Shown: positions 37,096 through 47,548 of the stretch, one piece after another
How positions within the stretch are numbered: position 1 is the first letter of the stretch
Layout: each line of letters opens with the position of its first letter
Assembly: GCA_037179385.1 (NCBI GenBank)
Contig: CM074185.1
Coordinates: 7,931,371-7,995,370 of the forward strand
Reading direction: 5' to 3'
Origin: Holothuria scabra
Lineage: Eukaryota > Echinodermata > Holothuroidea > Aspidochirotida > Holothuriidae
DNA length: 64,000 nt
Notes under the pieces: generated by a model
The model's input: the letters and a program-made list of their open reading frames with translations, nothing else
What the model was told of the DNA's origin: nothing
Databases searched by the model: none
Position numbers and translations under genes: made by a program

Positions 37096-37134
37096 TTGAA
37101 AGTTGAATTAACTGGGGGCGATGCGCACTGTTAA

Positions 37135-37265
37135 CCCTTTACCGTTGTGCTCCGATCGGGGCATATTTGCGCGCCTCCGGAGTGGGCCGAAAAGCGGACG
37201 TAGCACGCCTCGCATCGGCTTCCGAAGCCATTGACCCCGAAAAGGACCCAAACAACGGTAAAGGG
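37135..37265. mobile_element. piggyBac-like MITE (131 bp)
   Basis: Perfect 14-bp inverted ends CCCTTTACCGTTGT / ACAACGGTAAAGGG, each flanked by TTAA (37131-37134, 37266-37269). A CCC tip with TTAA duplication is the piggyBac signature. The interior is unusually GC-rich for this window (CCTCCGGAG, CATCGGCTTCCGAAG). No coding capacity. Confidence 0.8.
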
Positions 37266-37428
37266 TTAAACGATAAATTATCTAACTGGCTAACCTAATC
37301 CCTATAATGAACAAAGAATACAATCGATACAATACAATGCAATGGCAACAACCAAGTCATGAACACCTGGTTAAAGAGTGCGTATCTGCCCGTTAATTGT
37401 GGTGTTTCATGGGGATAAATCTGAATTA

Positions 37429-37888
37429 AAAGTGTACCTCAAGTCCAAAAATTCAAAAATATACATTCAAGAGCATGAAAGGTTAGTTATACCAGTCTAA
37501 CTCCCATCTTAATAGGACATTCATGAGCTGAGATATAAAATGTTGAAGTTTATTCACTTAAAACAAATTGGTCCATCGTGCAATAATTTGTGACTTTCTT
37601 GTTGTACAACTCACCTTACCTGCTTTGTTTCCCATTAAAATTAAAAATGTTTGTATGACCTTGAACACTTCCTGTTTGCTTGCATAGCATATTGCACAGA
37701 GAGGGCTTAATTAGTTACATCACCCCATAAGAGTTAGAGAGCTAGTAGACCTTGTTAAAAGGTGCAGTAACTTTCAGAAAACAAAGAAATGCAAAGATTG
37801 TAATTTGAGTAGTACAACAATGACGTCACAAATTATTGCGCAATATACCTTTTTTTTTTTGTTAAGTGAATAAGTTTTAACATTTTAT
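37429..37888. mobile_element. Palindromic MITE, copy 2, left part (split by LINE)
   Basis: Matches 10363 onward through the left arm, centre and start of the right arm. It stops inside the right arm at ACATTTTAT. The rest of the arm resumes at 44208. Together the parts are about 570 bp, against 560 bp for the uninterrupted copy. Confidence 0.8.
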
Positions 37889-37976
37889 TTTATTTTTTGT
37901 ATATAAAAACAAGTTGAGAAAGACCGAACGTTTTAACAAGGATACTCCTACTGAAACTACACTCGACTGCCCAAAT

Positions 37977-38930
37977 ATGTCACTGAAACGAACTGACATT
38001 TCGTCAACTCCGGTGAAGCCAACGGATAAGAAATACAAACTGGGCGAAGGAATGAGTAACCCGTTCCATGGTTTAATGGATTCGGAGGGATGTTTGGAAA
38101 ATAGTCAGCAAAATCTGCATAGATCCATTGAGGAAGCAGTGGAAAGTGCCTTTGTCGAGCGTAATGAAAGCTTAGGCCTGCAGACCCCACCTCATACAGA
38201 GGCTGAGCCTATCAAAGGAAAGAATGCACCTTTAATGTCAAGTCAGCAATTATCTACGTTGGTGTGCACTCTGTTGAAAGAACTACAACCAGTTATAATG
38301 AAAGTAGTAGCTTCTGCCATCTCATCAACAACAGAAACTGTGATCACAAGTTTAAGGCAAGAACTTTGTGAAGTGAAGTCTTTGAAAAGCGACATTGTGA
38401 AAGTGAAGGATGAAATCTTAGAGGGAAAGTCACAGACAGAAAAACTAGAACAGTATTCTCGTAAAGAAAACATTAGAATTTTCGGTTTGGCAGAGAGCAC
38501 CGACGAAATTTTGGAGGAAAAGGTTGTGGGTCTAGCTGGTAAAATTGGTGTTGATATTACTACAGCCGACATAAGTACTTGTCACAGACTGAGAGGCAGT
38601 GGAAGGGGGCCACGCCCGGTGATAGCTCGTTTTGTTCAAAGGAAAACAAAGGAGAATATCATGAAAGCAAAGAAGAATCTGAAAAGTAAGCCGGACCTTC
38701 GTAACATTTACATTAACTATGACCTCACATCACTGAGAAACAAGATAACCAAGTCATTAAGGGATGATGGAAACGTATCCAAAGTCTGGACCATAGATGG
38801 GAAAATTTTCTGTGTGATGAACATCAATGGAAAGGACACGAAGGTAACTATAGACTCAATTAGTGACATACACAAGCTAGGCTGGAGTGAAGACAGGATC
38901 AAAGAACTTAATATTTATAGGTACCTATAG
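37977..38930 (+). CDS. LINE ORF1 protein (coiled coil + RRM-like + C-terminal domain)
   Basis: Full-length ORF1 of 317 codons from the first ATG; the frame is also open 63 bp upstream but has no ATG there. In non-LTR elements this protein binds the element RNA and forms part of the ribonucleoprotein. Visible: an N-terminal low-complexity part, a coiled coil around codons 125-170 ending QTEKLEQYSRKENIRIFG, the usual entry to the RRM-like domain, then CHRLRGSG and PVIARF with a basic KTKENIMKAKKNLKS stretch. The frame has no internal stop, in contrast to ORF2. ORF2 follows in the same frame after the TAG. Confidence 0.85.
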   Translation: MSLKRTDISSTPVKPTDKKYKLGEGMSNPFHGLMDSEGCLENSQQNLHRSIEEAVESAFVERNESLGLQTPPHTEAEPIKGKNAPLMSSQQLSTLVCTLLKELQPVIMKVVASAISSTTETVITSLRQELCEVKSLKSDIVKVKDEILEGKSQTEKLEQYSRKENIRIFGLAESTDEILEEKVVGLAGKIGVDITTADISTCHRLRGSGRGPRPVIARFVQRKTKENIMKAKKNLKSKPDLRNIYINYDLTSLRNKITKSLRDDGNVSKVWTIDGKIFCVMNINGKDTKVTIDSISDIHKLGWSEDRIKELNIYRYL

Positions 38931-39243
38931 GACGAATTGGCACAATCTGCCAGTACCACATTACTATCTAAGCCTACTGATCATATACGTGGGCCACACA
39001 TTAGTGAAGGCTTTAATGGCTTACAAGAACATAATTACTGTACCGTTGAACCTCATAAAACGGTTCGAATTCTTGGGCTTAATGTTTGTGGCCTGAAGAA
39101 AAAAAATGAACAAGGCGTTTTGCCAATTTACGTGCAGAATTTTGACATTATTTGCTTAACGGAAACAAAAGCTGATTTCGTCGACCCAGCCTCATTTGAA
39201 GGATATAACATTATTCATGCTACTAATAATTGTAACAAATATC
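38931..39243 (+). pseudogene. LINE ORF2, N-terminal part of the endonuclease
   Basis: Reads in the frame of ORF1 directly after its TAG, with no ATG visible at the start. It carries the first APE-endonuclease motifs: ILGLNVCGL (catalytic Asn) and IICLTETKAD (catalytic Glu). Codon continuity breaks at 39243 where a 1404-bp DNA transposon begins. The remainder of the domain resumes at 40648. Such endonucleases nick target DNA to prime reverse transcription. Confidence 0.8.
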
Positions 39244-39280
39244 CCCTTATAAAAAAAACCCACATAATTCCCACACAATT

Positions 39281-39545
39281 CCTGTAGGAAAATGAAAACT
39301 TCCTATAGGAATTTGCAATTTCCTATAGGAAGTTACAACTTCCTACAGGAATTATGTGGGATAATATTCAGCATGTGCGAGTTTCCCACATCAAAAAGTT
39401 GAATTCCCATATGGAAAATTGAAATCCCCATATGGGAAGCTAAATTCCCACATGGGGAGTTCAGTTTCCCATATAAGAACTCAACTCTTCATGTGGGAAG
39501 TCATCTTTTGGTATGGGAAGTTCAATTCCCCATATGGGAAGGCAC
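39281..39545. repeat. Array of short perfect palindromes
   Basis: About eight spaced units of 10-14 bp, grading from TTCCTATAGGAA forms (first 80 bp) to CCCATATGGG and CCCACATGGGG forms. They lie just inside the left end of the inserted transposon; related CCCACAT units occur near the right end. Confidence 0.75.
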
Positions 39546-40508
39546 AAAATGGCTGTGTGGATTGTGCAGTGAATAGCTTTGAAGGAAGTCTATTGTGATT
39601 GGCTTATTCAAAGGCTCTTTCACAACGAAGCCCTTTTGAAAGGAGTCTTTGTATGGTACATGCACAGTGTTGAGCTGTATAGGAAAGCAAGTAGTGTACC
39701 AGTTTAACAGTGTGTTGTATACAGCAGTAAGCAGTTATTAGTTAGCAAGCAGTGAGAGTGGATGCACACTGTGCAGTTGTAAATTTGAGTGGAGGCTGTG
39801 GACTTTATATGTGCTGAATACTGTTAAGTAAGTGACTAAGTCTGAGTGCTGTTTTGTTGCATGGACTTAGATATTTTTTATAAGGTGTAGCCTCAGCAAC
39901 TGGACTCTCATATTCAAAACACATGCAGGCAATGGGATGTGCTGTTAAAGGAATCAGTTATTGTGTTGCATACAACTTGAAACTTGGACAAATTTCAAAC
40001 ATATCATTTAACTCTTAAACAAGTTGCATCTAGTGGACTTTTCTTGTGGACATTCAGCAGGATTTTGCACATGCCTTTGTCGCAAATTATTCTGAAGAAG
40101 AGACTGCATGCATCAGAACACATGCAGGCAATGTGATGTACTTTAAAAGGAACCAGTAATTGTGTTACAAACAAACTTGGATGAATTTCAAACGTATTGA
40201 TTCTCAAACCAGTTGCATCTAGTGGACTTTAATTTTGTACGTGCCTTCACAAAATATTTTGATGAAGAAACAATCGTGTATCCAGTTTGACAAGAACTTT
40301 AAGGTGAACGTTACATTTAAATTCAGCCATAATACTCTTTTGGACACACTTTAATTCATAGGAACATTGTACTGTGACTGTTTACTGCACATGTATACAG
40401 TAGTGTGCCTGCAGATGATGATGAATGGAAAATAATGATGAAGACCTGAGTACATTGAAAAATCCCCCTTCAAGAATATGGTAGAACCCAGTATGGGAAG
40501 GGATGACC

Positions 40509-40608
40509 AGCATGTGGGATTTATGTGGGAATTTTTCCCACATTCATGTGGGAATTAGGTGGGAATTTTTTCCCACATGCCCCAAAACCCACATAAATCC
40601 CACATGCT
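40509..40608. repeat. 21-bp perfect inverted repeat near the transposon right end
   Basis: The 21 bases at 40509-40529 (starting AGCATGTGGG) are exactly inverted at 40588-40608 (ending CCCACATGCT). The space between holds more GTGGGAAT/ATTCCCAC units. It is distinct from the terminal repeat. Confidence 0.75.
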
Positions 40609-40647
40609 GATTCCTGTAGGAATTATGTGGGATTTTTTTTATAAGGG

Positions 40648-41464
40648 TCGCTACGGTGGAGTTCATGGCATCGCCATCTTGTTTGCAACATCGTTGTCAG
40701 GGATTTACCAAGTGATCCCTAATACTTGTTCTGACACAGTTGTGTGGGTATTGATTGAGTTTGAGCAAAGTCGCTTCCATCAGTTGATCCTCGGAGCAGC
40801 TTACATTCCTCACGAGGGATCAAAATATCACGAGGATACACTTTTTGATGACATCGCAAGTGACTGTCTTTTCCTGAAAGCTAAGTTCAATGCTCCAATC
40901 TGTCTTGTAGGGGATTTTAATGCCCGCACGGGCTTACTGAATGACTTTGTCTATGCAGACGATCTTCCGTTCTTCCAAGCCGGTCCCGGGTTTGACATCG
41001 ATGATGTAACCAACAAAATAGATGACTTAGAATCCCTTGGTATCTGTACTCGGTGGATTAACGAAGACAGTGTTACCAACAATAATGGTCGTAAGCTTAT
41101 AGAAATGTGTAAAAGTTTAGATCTCCACATAGTTAAAGGGAGAATAGGTAGGGATAAAGGCATCGGGAAGTTTACGTGTGCGGGGAAGAGTGTGATTGAC
41201 TATGCAATTACCTCGATTGAACTTTTACCTCAAATATTAGATTTTCAGGTGGATTTATTTGATCAATTTATGTCCGACAAACATTGTCCAATTTGTCTTG
41301 AAATAAAAGTTGGTGATTGCCGTGAAGTGTCTAGCGACCTTGCTTATAATACTAAGTTACCTGCAAAACGAGCGACTGTTACGAAAATTAATTGGAAGAA
41401 AGAACAAAGGTATGATTTTATGGACTCGTTTAATTTTGAAAGTATCGAAAGCATTTCAAGTTGA
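40648..41464 (+). pseudogene. LINE ORF2, rest of the endonuclease and linker
   Basis: Resumes after the inserted transposon at RYGG (40649). It contains GDFNARTG (40910 onward, catalytic Asp), SVIDYAI and the final SDKHCPI motif with the catalytic His, so all APE-type motifs survive across the two halves. Any ATG used to open this frame upstream lies inside the transposon and is not native. The frame ends at an in-frame TGA (41462-41464) in the linker before the reverse transcriptase. Confidence 0.8.
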
Positions 41465-43585
41465 ATCAATAATCGCGTGTGTCTCAATGTATGTGTAACT
41501 CAAGAGATCATTGATGATATTGCCTATAGACTAAGAGATCTTTACAGTAATGCTGCCTCAGAGGTAGGCATGGTTGAAACCAGGAAGTTGAATATAGGAT
41601 ATGTCAGAAAAGTAAATGGTTGGTTTGATACCGATTGCAGATTGTCGAAATCGAACTATGTTAAGCTAAAGAAGGAGTATAAAAGACAAAGTAATGAACT
41701 CACACGTACAAATTTTCGCAATGCAGCAAAACAGTATAAAAGAACTATGAGGAAGGCAAAGCGGACTTACTACGATAATCTGCATAAACGAATTCGTAAT
41801 TTAAAATCATCTAATCCTAGAGAGTTTTGGGATATCATTAACAAAAGCCATACTGTTAGGAAACCATTGCATAAAATTTCTACACATGATTTCCAAATTC
41901 ATTTTAAGAATCTCAATAGCGTTACCGATGCTATTGATGTCCCTTCTATGCCAAAGTTTTCTTTATCTGCAATAAGTTATCCCCTGCATGATCCTATAAC
42001 TGAGAGTGAGGTTGCGGTGGAAATCAGAAGGCTTAAAAGCAACAAGGCACCAGGAGTGGACTTAATAGTAAATGAATTTTTAAAATATAGCCCCTCTCCC
42101 CTTATTGGTGTAATTACCAAAATGTTTAATATGGTTTTATCCTCGGGTATTGTGCCCACGGACTGGACATTAGGTTTAATCCACCCAATTTATAAAGGTA
42201 AGGGGTCTCCCGATGATGCCGATAATTATACAGGTATCACACTTCTAAGCTCACTTGGTAAATTATTCACCTCAATTCTAAACAATCGCATTAAAGATTT
42301 TTTGGATGGTTCTGGGTTGCTGGGAGACGAACAAGATGGCTTTAGAAGGGATCATTCGACAATTGATCACATTTTTATGCTTTATTCTATAATTGACTAT
42401 TATTTAAGTGAGCGCAAACGTATATATTGTGCTTTTATTGACTATAAAAAGGCTTTCGTTCTGATAGACAGAACTTTCCTCTGGACTAAATTGGTAGCGA
42501 GTAATATAAACGGTAATGTATTAAACGTTATCTACACTATGTACAAAAATGCTAAATCATGTGTTGTTAATATGGGGGAGAAATCATCCTTTTTTGATTG
42601 TAATGTTGGAGTCAGACAAGGTGAAAACTTGTCACCAGTTTTCTTTGCGATATATTTAAATGACTTTGGTAAATTTATTAGTAAATATTATGACGGTCTG
42701 AGTAATTTGTCTAACGATATGAGGGATTATCTTAGCAATGATGATGTTGAAGTATACCTTAAACTATTCACTTTGTTGTATGCTGATGACACAGTTGTTT
42801 TAGCTGAAAACGCGACAGATTTACAACAGGCTTTAAATGGTGTCAAAGATTACTGCGACACTTGGCACATGACTGTCAATACAAGTAAAACTAAAATCAT
42901 TGTGTTTTCTAGAGGTAAAGTCAGACGTATACCCACATTTTATTTTGGCGATGATACTATTGACGTGGTTGATGATTATGTATACCTTGGTATCACTTTT
43001 AATTTTAATAATAAGTTTACTAAAGCAAAATGTAAACAAGTGAGTCAAGCAAAGAAAGCTCTTTTCAGTTTGCTCACTAAGTCTTATAACCTTAAGCTCC
43101 CAATTGACCTATTGTTACAACTTTTCGATCAAATTATTAGTCCTGTTTTACTCTATGGCAGCGAGGTTTGGGGTTTTGAGGATCTTCGACAAGTTGAAGC
43201 TTTTCATCTTCACTTTTGTAAGCAACTTCTGAAAGTTAAGAAATCCACACCAAATTGTATGGCTTATGGGGAGCTTGGGAGGTATAACATTACTCGAGTT
43301 ATTGAAGGAAGACTTGTAGCGTACTGGGGTAGATTGATTAATAGTAAGGATAATAAGCTAGCAGGTATGATGTATAGATTCCTAAGAATTTTGCATGACA
43401 AAAATGTCTACAAATCGCCTTGGATTTGTCGGATTAAAAGTATTTTTGAAAAAGTGGGTATGCCCTTTATCTGGAATAATAATTATAATTCAATTGATAT
43501 TAACTGGCTTGACAAAATCATTGGTCAAAGGTTAAATGATATTTATGTTCAAGAATGGATCTCTGAAGTTAATAGCAATTCCTAA
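41465..43585 (+). pseudogene. LINE ORF2, reverse transcriptase domain
   Basis: Same frame as the preceding segment, past the TGA. Motifs in order: LKSNKAPGVD (fingers), NYTGITLLSSLGKLFTSIL, FIDYKKAFV (motif A, catalytic Asp at 42440-42442), GVRQGENLSPVFFAIYLND (motif B), LLYADDTVVLAE (motif C, YADD at 42779-42790) and a thumb with LLYGSEVWG. The position after KAF is usually Asp but is Val here (codon 42458-42460), a probable decay mutation. The segment closes at an in-frame TAA (43583-43585). About 700 codons are otherwise open, so decay is recent. Confidence 0.88.
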
Positions 43586-44146
43586 TGCAAAGTTTGTAGG
43601 ATTTTTAAAAGAGACCTGAAATTGGAAAAATACCTGACTGCCCTTCCTTTGAAAAATAGGCTAGATCTTTCTAGGTTACGCTGTAGCAATAACAGAATCC
43701 CCAATGTGTGTGGCAGATACCGAGATATAGATTTTTGTGATCGAATTTGCGAGTTATGTAATCAAAGTAAATTAGGAGATGAATATCACTACTTGTTTGA
43801 ATGTCCCTCATTTTCCAGCGAAAGGTCCAAGTTCTAAAAGCGGCATTACTTTAGAAATCATAATACCTTTAAAATGGAACAGTCGTTTAATTCGGGTAAT
43901 AAGAAAATTTTGTTAAATTTCAGCTATTTTAGTTCTACAATCTTACGTCAATTTTGGAATTTCAAACATGCGGTTTCTTCCGAAAAATGGGCAGGTTGTT
44001 GCCATTCTAGTGTTGTGTTCTTTCTTTCTTTCTTCGTCTCATTTCTTTTCTTTTCTCCATACTTCTTTTCTTCTGACCTTAATCCTTTATGTTTGCATAC
44101 TCTTCAAGATTTATGTCAATGTTTGATGTATATTGTATGTATATAA
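43586..44146 (+). pseudogene. LINE ORF2, C-terminal zinc-knuckle tail
   Basis: The same frame continues beyond the TAA at 43583 with CDRICELC then GDEYHYLFECPSF, a C-x2-C-x8-H-x4-C arrangement typical of the C-terminus of this kind of LINE ORF2. A further in-frame TAA lies at 43835-43837, after which the frame stays open to 44146. Where the native protein ended cannot be fixed. The native tail probably reached about 43970 (FSYFSSTILRQFWNF). Confidence 0.7.
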
Positions 44147-44155
44147 GTCTCTTTA

Positions 44156-44207
44156 ACCTCCTTGGAGGTGTCACAGAGAATGAAATAAACAAACAAACAA
44201 AACAAAC
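44156..44207 (+). other. LINE 3' terminal hairpin and AAAC tail
   Basis: ACCTCCTTGGAGGT (44156-44169) is a perfect palindrome. It is followed by GAATGAAATAAAC and an AAAC-rich tail ending at 44207. 3' stem-loops of this kind are used by several LINE reverse transcriptases to recognise their template; that role here is inferred. Confidence 0.6.
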
Positions 44208-44317
44208 ATATCTCAGCTCAGGAATGTCCTATAAATTTGGGAGCTGGACTGTTAGAATTCATTTTTAGCTCTTAAATATATATTTTAGAATTTTTTTCAC
44301 TTGAGGTATTCTTTAAG
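44208..44317. mobile_element. Palindromic MITE, copy 2, right part
   Basis: Continues the right arm interrupted at 37888: ATCTCAGCTCAGGAATGTCC matches about 10822 onward. It ends near CTTTAAG, the degenerate terminus. Confidence 0.8.
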
Positions 44318-46436
44318 TGTCTTTACATGCAATTTAATGCCATGCACGTTCCTTTTTTGAATGAAACTTTGCTTTTACTTTGCGTACTTTTAGGAGTCAA
44401 AATGAAAGAGCATCAGTTATCGGCATAAGCGTACGGGAGCATTTCAAGTTTAAGTTTTTCTTGACGGAAAAAATTTAATTCTGCCATAAAGGCTACCTGG
44501 GCGGAGTGTCACCATCAGTTTGGGCGGAACGTACAGTAAATTTCGTAATCGGCCCCTCGGATGGACGAAAATGCTGCTCCCAACTTACACGAAGAATCTT
44601 AGAGGTCGCTATGTGTATTGTCGTTTGCAACAAAATGCTCACTTCAACAAGTTCGCAAATTGCAAAGTAATCAGAAAGTTATTAAAACATGCTTTGACCC
44701 GAAAATTTTAATTTTGCCCGAAAGACTATCTTAGCAGAGCGCCACCAATTTTGGCTCAGAGCGTTACGGAAACTTTTTGAAGAATCGCGACCCTCAGATG
44801 GCCGAAAATTGCGTTTTGATATTCGTAAAGAGAATCTAAATAGTCTTTATTTTTAGCTTTTCTTTGCAATAGAAAAAAATCAGCAACTTGCTGAGAGATC
44901 AGAAAATAGCCACTTAAAATGCACCATTACTATTAGATGAAATGTATTGAGTCTTTTCTGGGGAAATCTATATGTGGAATTGAAAAAATGATACTTTTTC
45001 CGTATTGTGACTTTTGGCTGAATTCAAGATCTGTTGAATTAATGAAATTGTCATCATGACTGCCCGAACTCTCGACTAACTCTTACATCATGACAAATTA
45101 TTGCTTACCGCACATGACCTCCACATCTGAGTTCCATCAAAAGGGGACAATTTCAGCTTGTCTGGTTTATTTGTGGACAGGAACACCCCGTCTCGTACGT
45201 CTATGACGTACGGCCGAGGAACAAGTCTAGGAAGGAGGGGACCCTTCTTTTCATATTTTTTGGAAAAGGTGTTATTACATGCAGTCTGGTGCCATAAGTG
45301 CTACCTTTTGAAGCAAAGTTTGGAATTGGACAAATTTGCGTATTTTTAGGAGTTACAAAAGGCATCGCAGAGAGGTCCCTGGGGAGACACCCCCTTAAAA
45401 CTTTTTGAGAAAATGAGCGCCCCCACATGTGATCAGATGCTACATAAACTACTTTTTGAAGTAAAAGTTGTGTCACTTAAGTACGGTACACATTTTTAGG
45501 ATCTGAAAAAATGGTTTGCGTGGGGGAGGTGCGGGTCTGGGGGCTTAGGCCCCAAGACCAGCAGGCTCCCCCCAGATTTTTTTTGCCTCCTGAGTAATTG
45601 AGGAAAAAATGGAATGTTTGAACGGAAATAAACTTTGAAGTATTTCCATCTAAAACAGTAAATAAATAAAATGTGTAACAATTAAGACAAAATGCATGAA
45701 TGTGTGTAAAACACATTTTGTGTGCACGTATGAAATCAAGTAATAGCTTCAAAATGTCTTCTTTAACTAAATTAGATACCGCATATAATCTGCACTTTCG
45801 TTTATTGCTTTTCACTTCGAAGTTGAATAGCGTCTGGACGAAAAACTCGAATGTGACTTTGTTAGGTTAAGACCCTTTCTGCCTTTCGGATGGCCGGTTG
45901 ATTTACTGAAAACAAGGCAATCATACACTGGAGACAATTCTTATATGACCATTATTCCTTTACTTTATCATACACAAAATATGCCTCAAGGGTAAGGTAC
46001 TGCCTTCGAATAATTCTTCCCTTCCATCCCTAACAAGTAGGCCTATGTCGTGCCTCACTCCTTCCCATGACAAGTGCCACTGTAGGACGATTTTTTCGAC
46101 AAGTCCTCTTTTGAGTAGTTGGCACTGACGTCCGGGCAGATTTTTAAAATGTCTACAAGGTCCAGATTTTATGTGTTTCCCGCATGATCCATACTTCTGC
46201 TAAGTTTGCGGTTTAAATATTTTGAGAGATTTTCTCGTAGTATTTTAATTTTGACTACGTAATGTACCGATGACTGAACAAATACTGCACCATTTTGCAT
46301 TTAGACACCACTGAAAACCGGAAAACGTTGTTTCTTTGGTAGTATGTATGCACTTGTAAAATCTCTACAAAGATTAAGAATGAGTATTTTGAAATTTGTC
46401 ATGCTCCCCAATTGGGAAAATCCTAGGCCTATTAAC
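44318..46436. other. Non-coding; two inverted hairpin modules
   Basis: Minus-strand hairpin modules occur at about 44495-44585 and 44730-44815, in the spacing seen within hAT-type elements, so this may be the body of a decayed element. A C-rich patch with GGGGGCTTAGGCCCC occurs near 45540. No coding sequence is recognised. Confidence 0.4.
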
Positions 46437-46985
46437 AGCTCAAAGTTTTGCCAAACATATAGCACCATTTTGCATCTAGCAAATCTAACGCAAAGTAAGT
46501 TTCTCAGAGGGGGACACAACTAATTTTGGTTTTCCTATTAAAGCTGAAATCCATTTGAATATTGTCGCATTTGCGATCTATGTTCTCCTAAAGTTCTCAA
46601 TTTTTTCCCGAGAGAAAGGGAGATACCGGTTCCTTTTAGTCTCATCCCCCAGGCCACAGATCAGAAATGCCAAGATTTTGGGTTCCCAAAAAGTGTATGT
46701 ATTATCATTTTTCATAGATTTATTTTTTATTCTCACTATTTGAGAAGTGGCAGTCTGGCAGATATGAGGTTCGTATTTCATGCATAGCTGGGTACATCCA
46801 GCTTAAAACACGTGGAAAGTGCCGTTTCCAGCCATCTGGACGGTTTGTAAACCCCCAAATTTTCATGTTCGCTCCGCGCCAACTGACGGTGGCCCTTCGT
46901 TAAGATAGTCTTGCCGCGCCTGATCCTCGGGGGTACCAACTTGTTTCCTAGGCCCCCCTAAAAATCCATCCTGGCTACGCCACTG
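46437..46985 (-). repeat. hAT-like dispersed repeat, copy 2
   Basis: Closely similar to 1-540 along its whole length, including a hairpin module at 46820-46910 and the end GGCTACGCCACTG at 46985. No partner end or 8-bp duplication was found. The next element (47008) starts only 22 bp later. Confidence 0.6.
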
Positions 46986-47007
46986 CCGGATGACTCCCTT
47001 GCTTAGG

Positions 47008-47548
47008 CCAGTAACCTCTTCCGGGGGTGGCGCCATTTTCAAATTTCTCCCTTGATGCTTTGCGATCCTACCGCGCAAATTAAACGGAGGCAGACGTTCA
47101 AAACACCTTGAAAATTTCATCGACACTAGGAAAGAGAAACTTTGGAATATTTAGAAACGTTGATGCCAGGAGAACAAAAAAGCCGGATCATGTTGGGTAA
47201 TTCGCCGGACAAATTTTGAGATTTCCAGCAATTTTGCCACGTTCTGTGTCCTAAGCTAAAAATATAGACTCGACACAGCCGCAAGATTTATGCAATTTTT
47301 TTTCTACAGAAAGTTTCAAGTTACTTGTGCTTGCAGTTTTGCTCATAAAAACGTTTTTAAAAGTTTCTTGTGATTTCGGTCTGTGGTTGTGAACAATAAA
47401 CTTGTATTTGAATACGTCCACATTTATAAAACAAAGCGACGACTGTGAAAAGGTACACACTTAGTGCAAATGAATAGCCATGCTGCAAATTTTCCCCCCG
47501 ATCGGGTGAATTCTCATTTTCACCCGAATACGGTTATCTCCCGTACTG
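47008..47548. mobile_element. MITE with about 50-bp ends, copy 2
   Basis: Matches 25476-26068 through the interior (GGTGGCGCCATTTTCAAATT, TGATGCTTTGCGATCCTACC). The right end, read on the minus strand, is CAGTACGGGAGATAACCG. The left end lacks part of the terminal repeat (CCAGTAACCTCTTCCGGGGG). Confidence 0.7.

Larger units (their letters stand above)
39244..40647. mobile_element. DNA transposon of 1404 bp inserted in LINE ORF2
   Basis: Inverted ends: CCCTTATAAAAAAAACCCAC on the left, and on the minus strand from 40647 CCCTTATAAAAAAAATCCCAC, continuing to CATAATTCC. TC is present on both sides (39242-39243, 40648-40649). Removing the element and one TC joins the two endonuclease halves in frame, which supports the edges independently. 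The left 300 bp and right 140 bp are packed with short palindromes (TTCCTATAGGAA, CCCATATGGG types). A direct repeat lies at 39919-40041 and 40118-40230. No transposase. The 2-bp TC duplication fits no superfamily cleanly. Confidence 0.85.
37889..44207 (+). mobile_element. Non-LTR retrotransposon (LINE), nearly full length but inactive
   Basis: A two-ORF LINE of about 4.9 kb plus a 1.4-kb insertion. ORF1 (37977-38930) encodes an RNA-binding-type protein; ORF2 carries an APE endonuclease, a reverse transcriptase and a C-terminal zinc-knuckle-like motif. The 3' end has an ACCTCCTTGGAGGT hairpin and an AAAC-rich tail in place of a long poly(A), as in CR1/L2-like clades. Only about 2 bp (AT) can be assigned as target duplication. 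ORF2 is broken by a DNA transposon and three in-frame stops. Clade within the Jockey/CR1/L2 group is not assigned. Confidence 0.85.
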
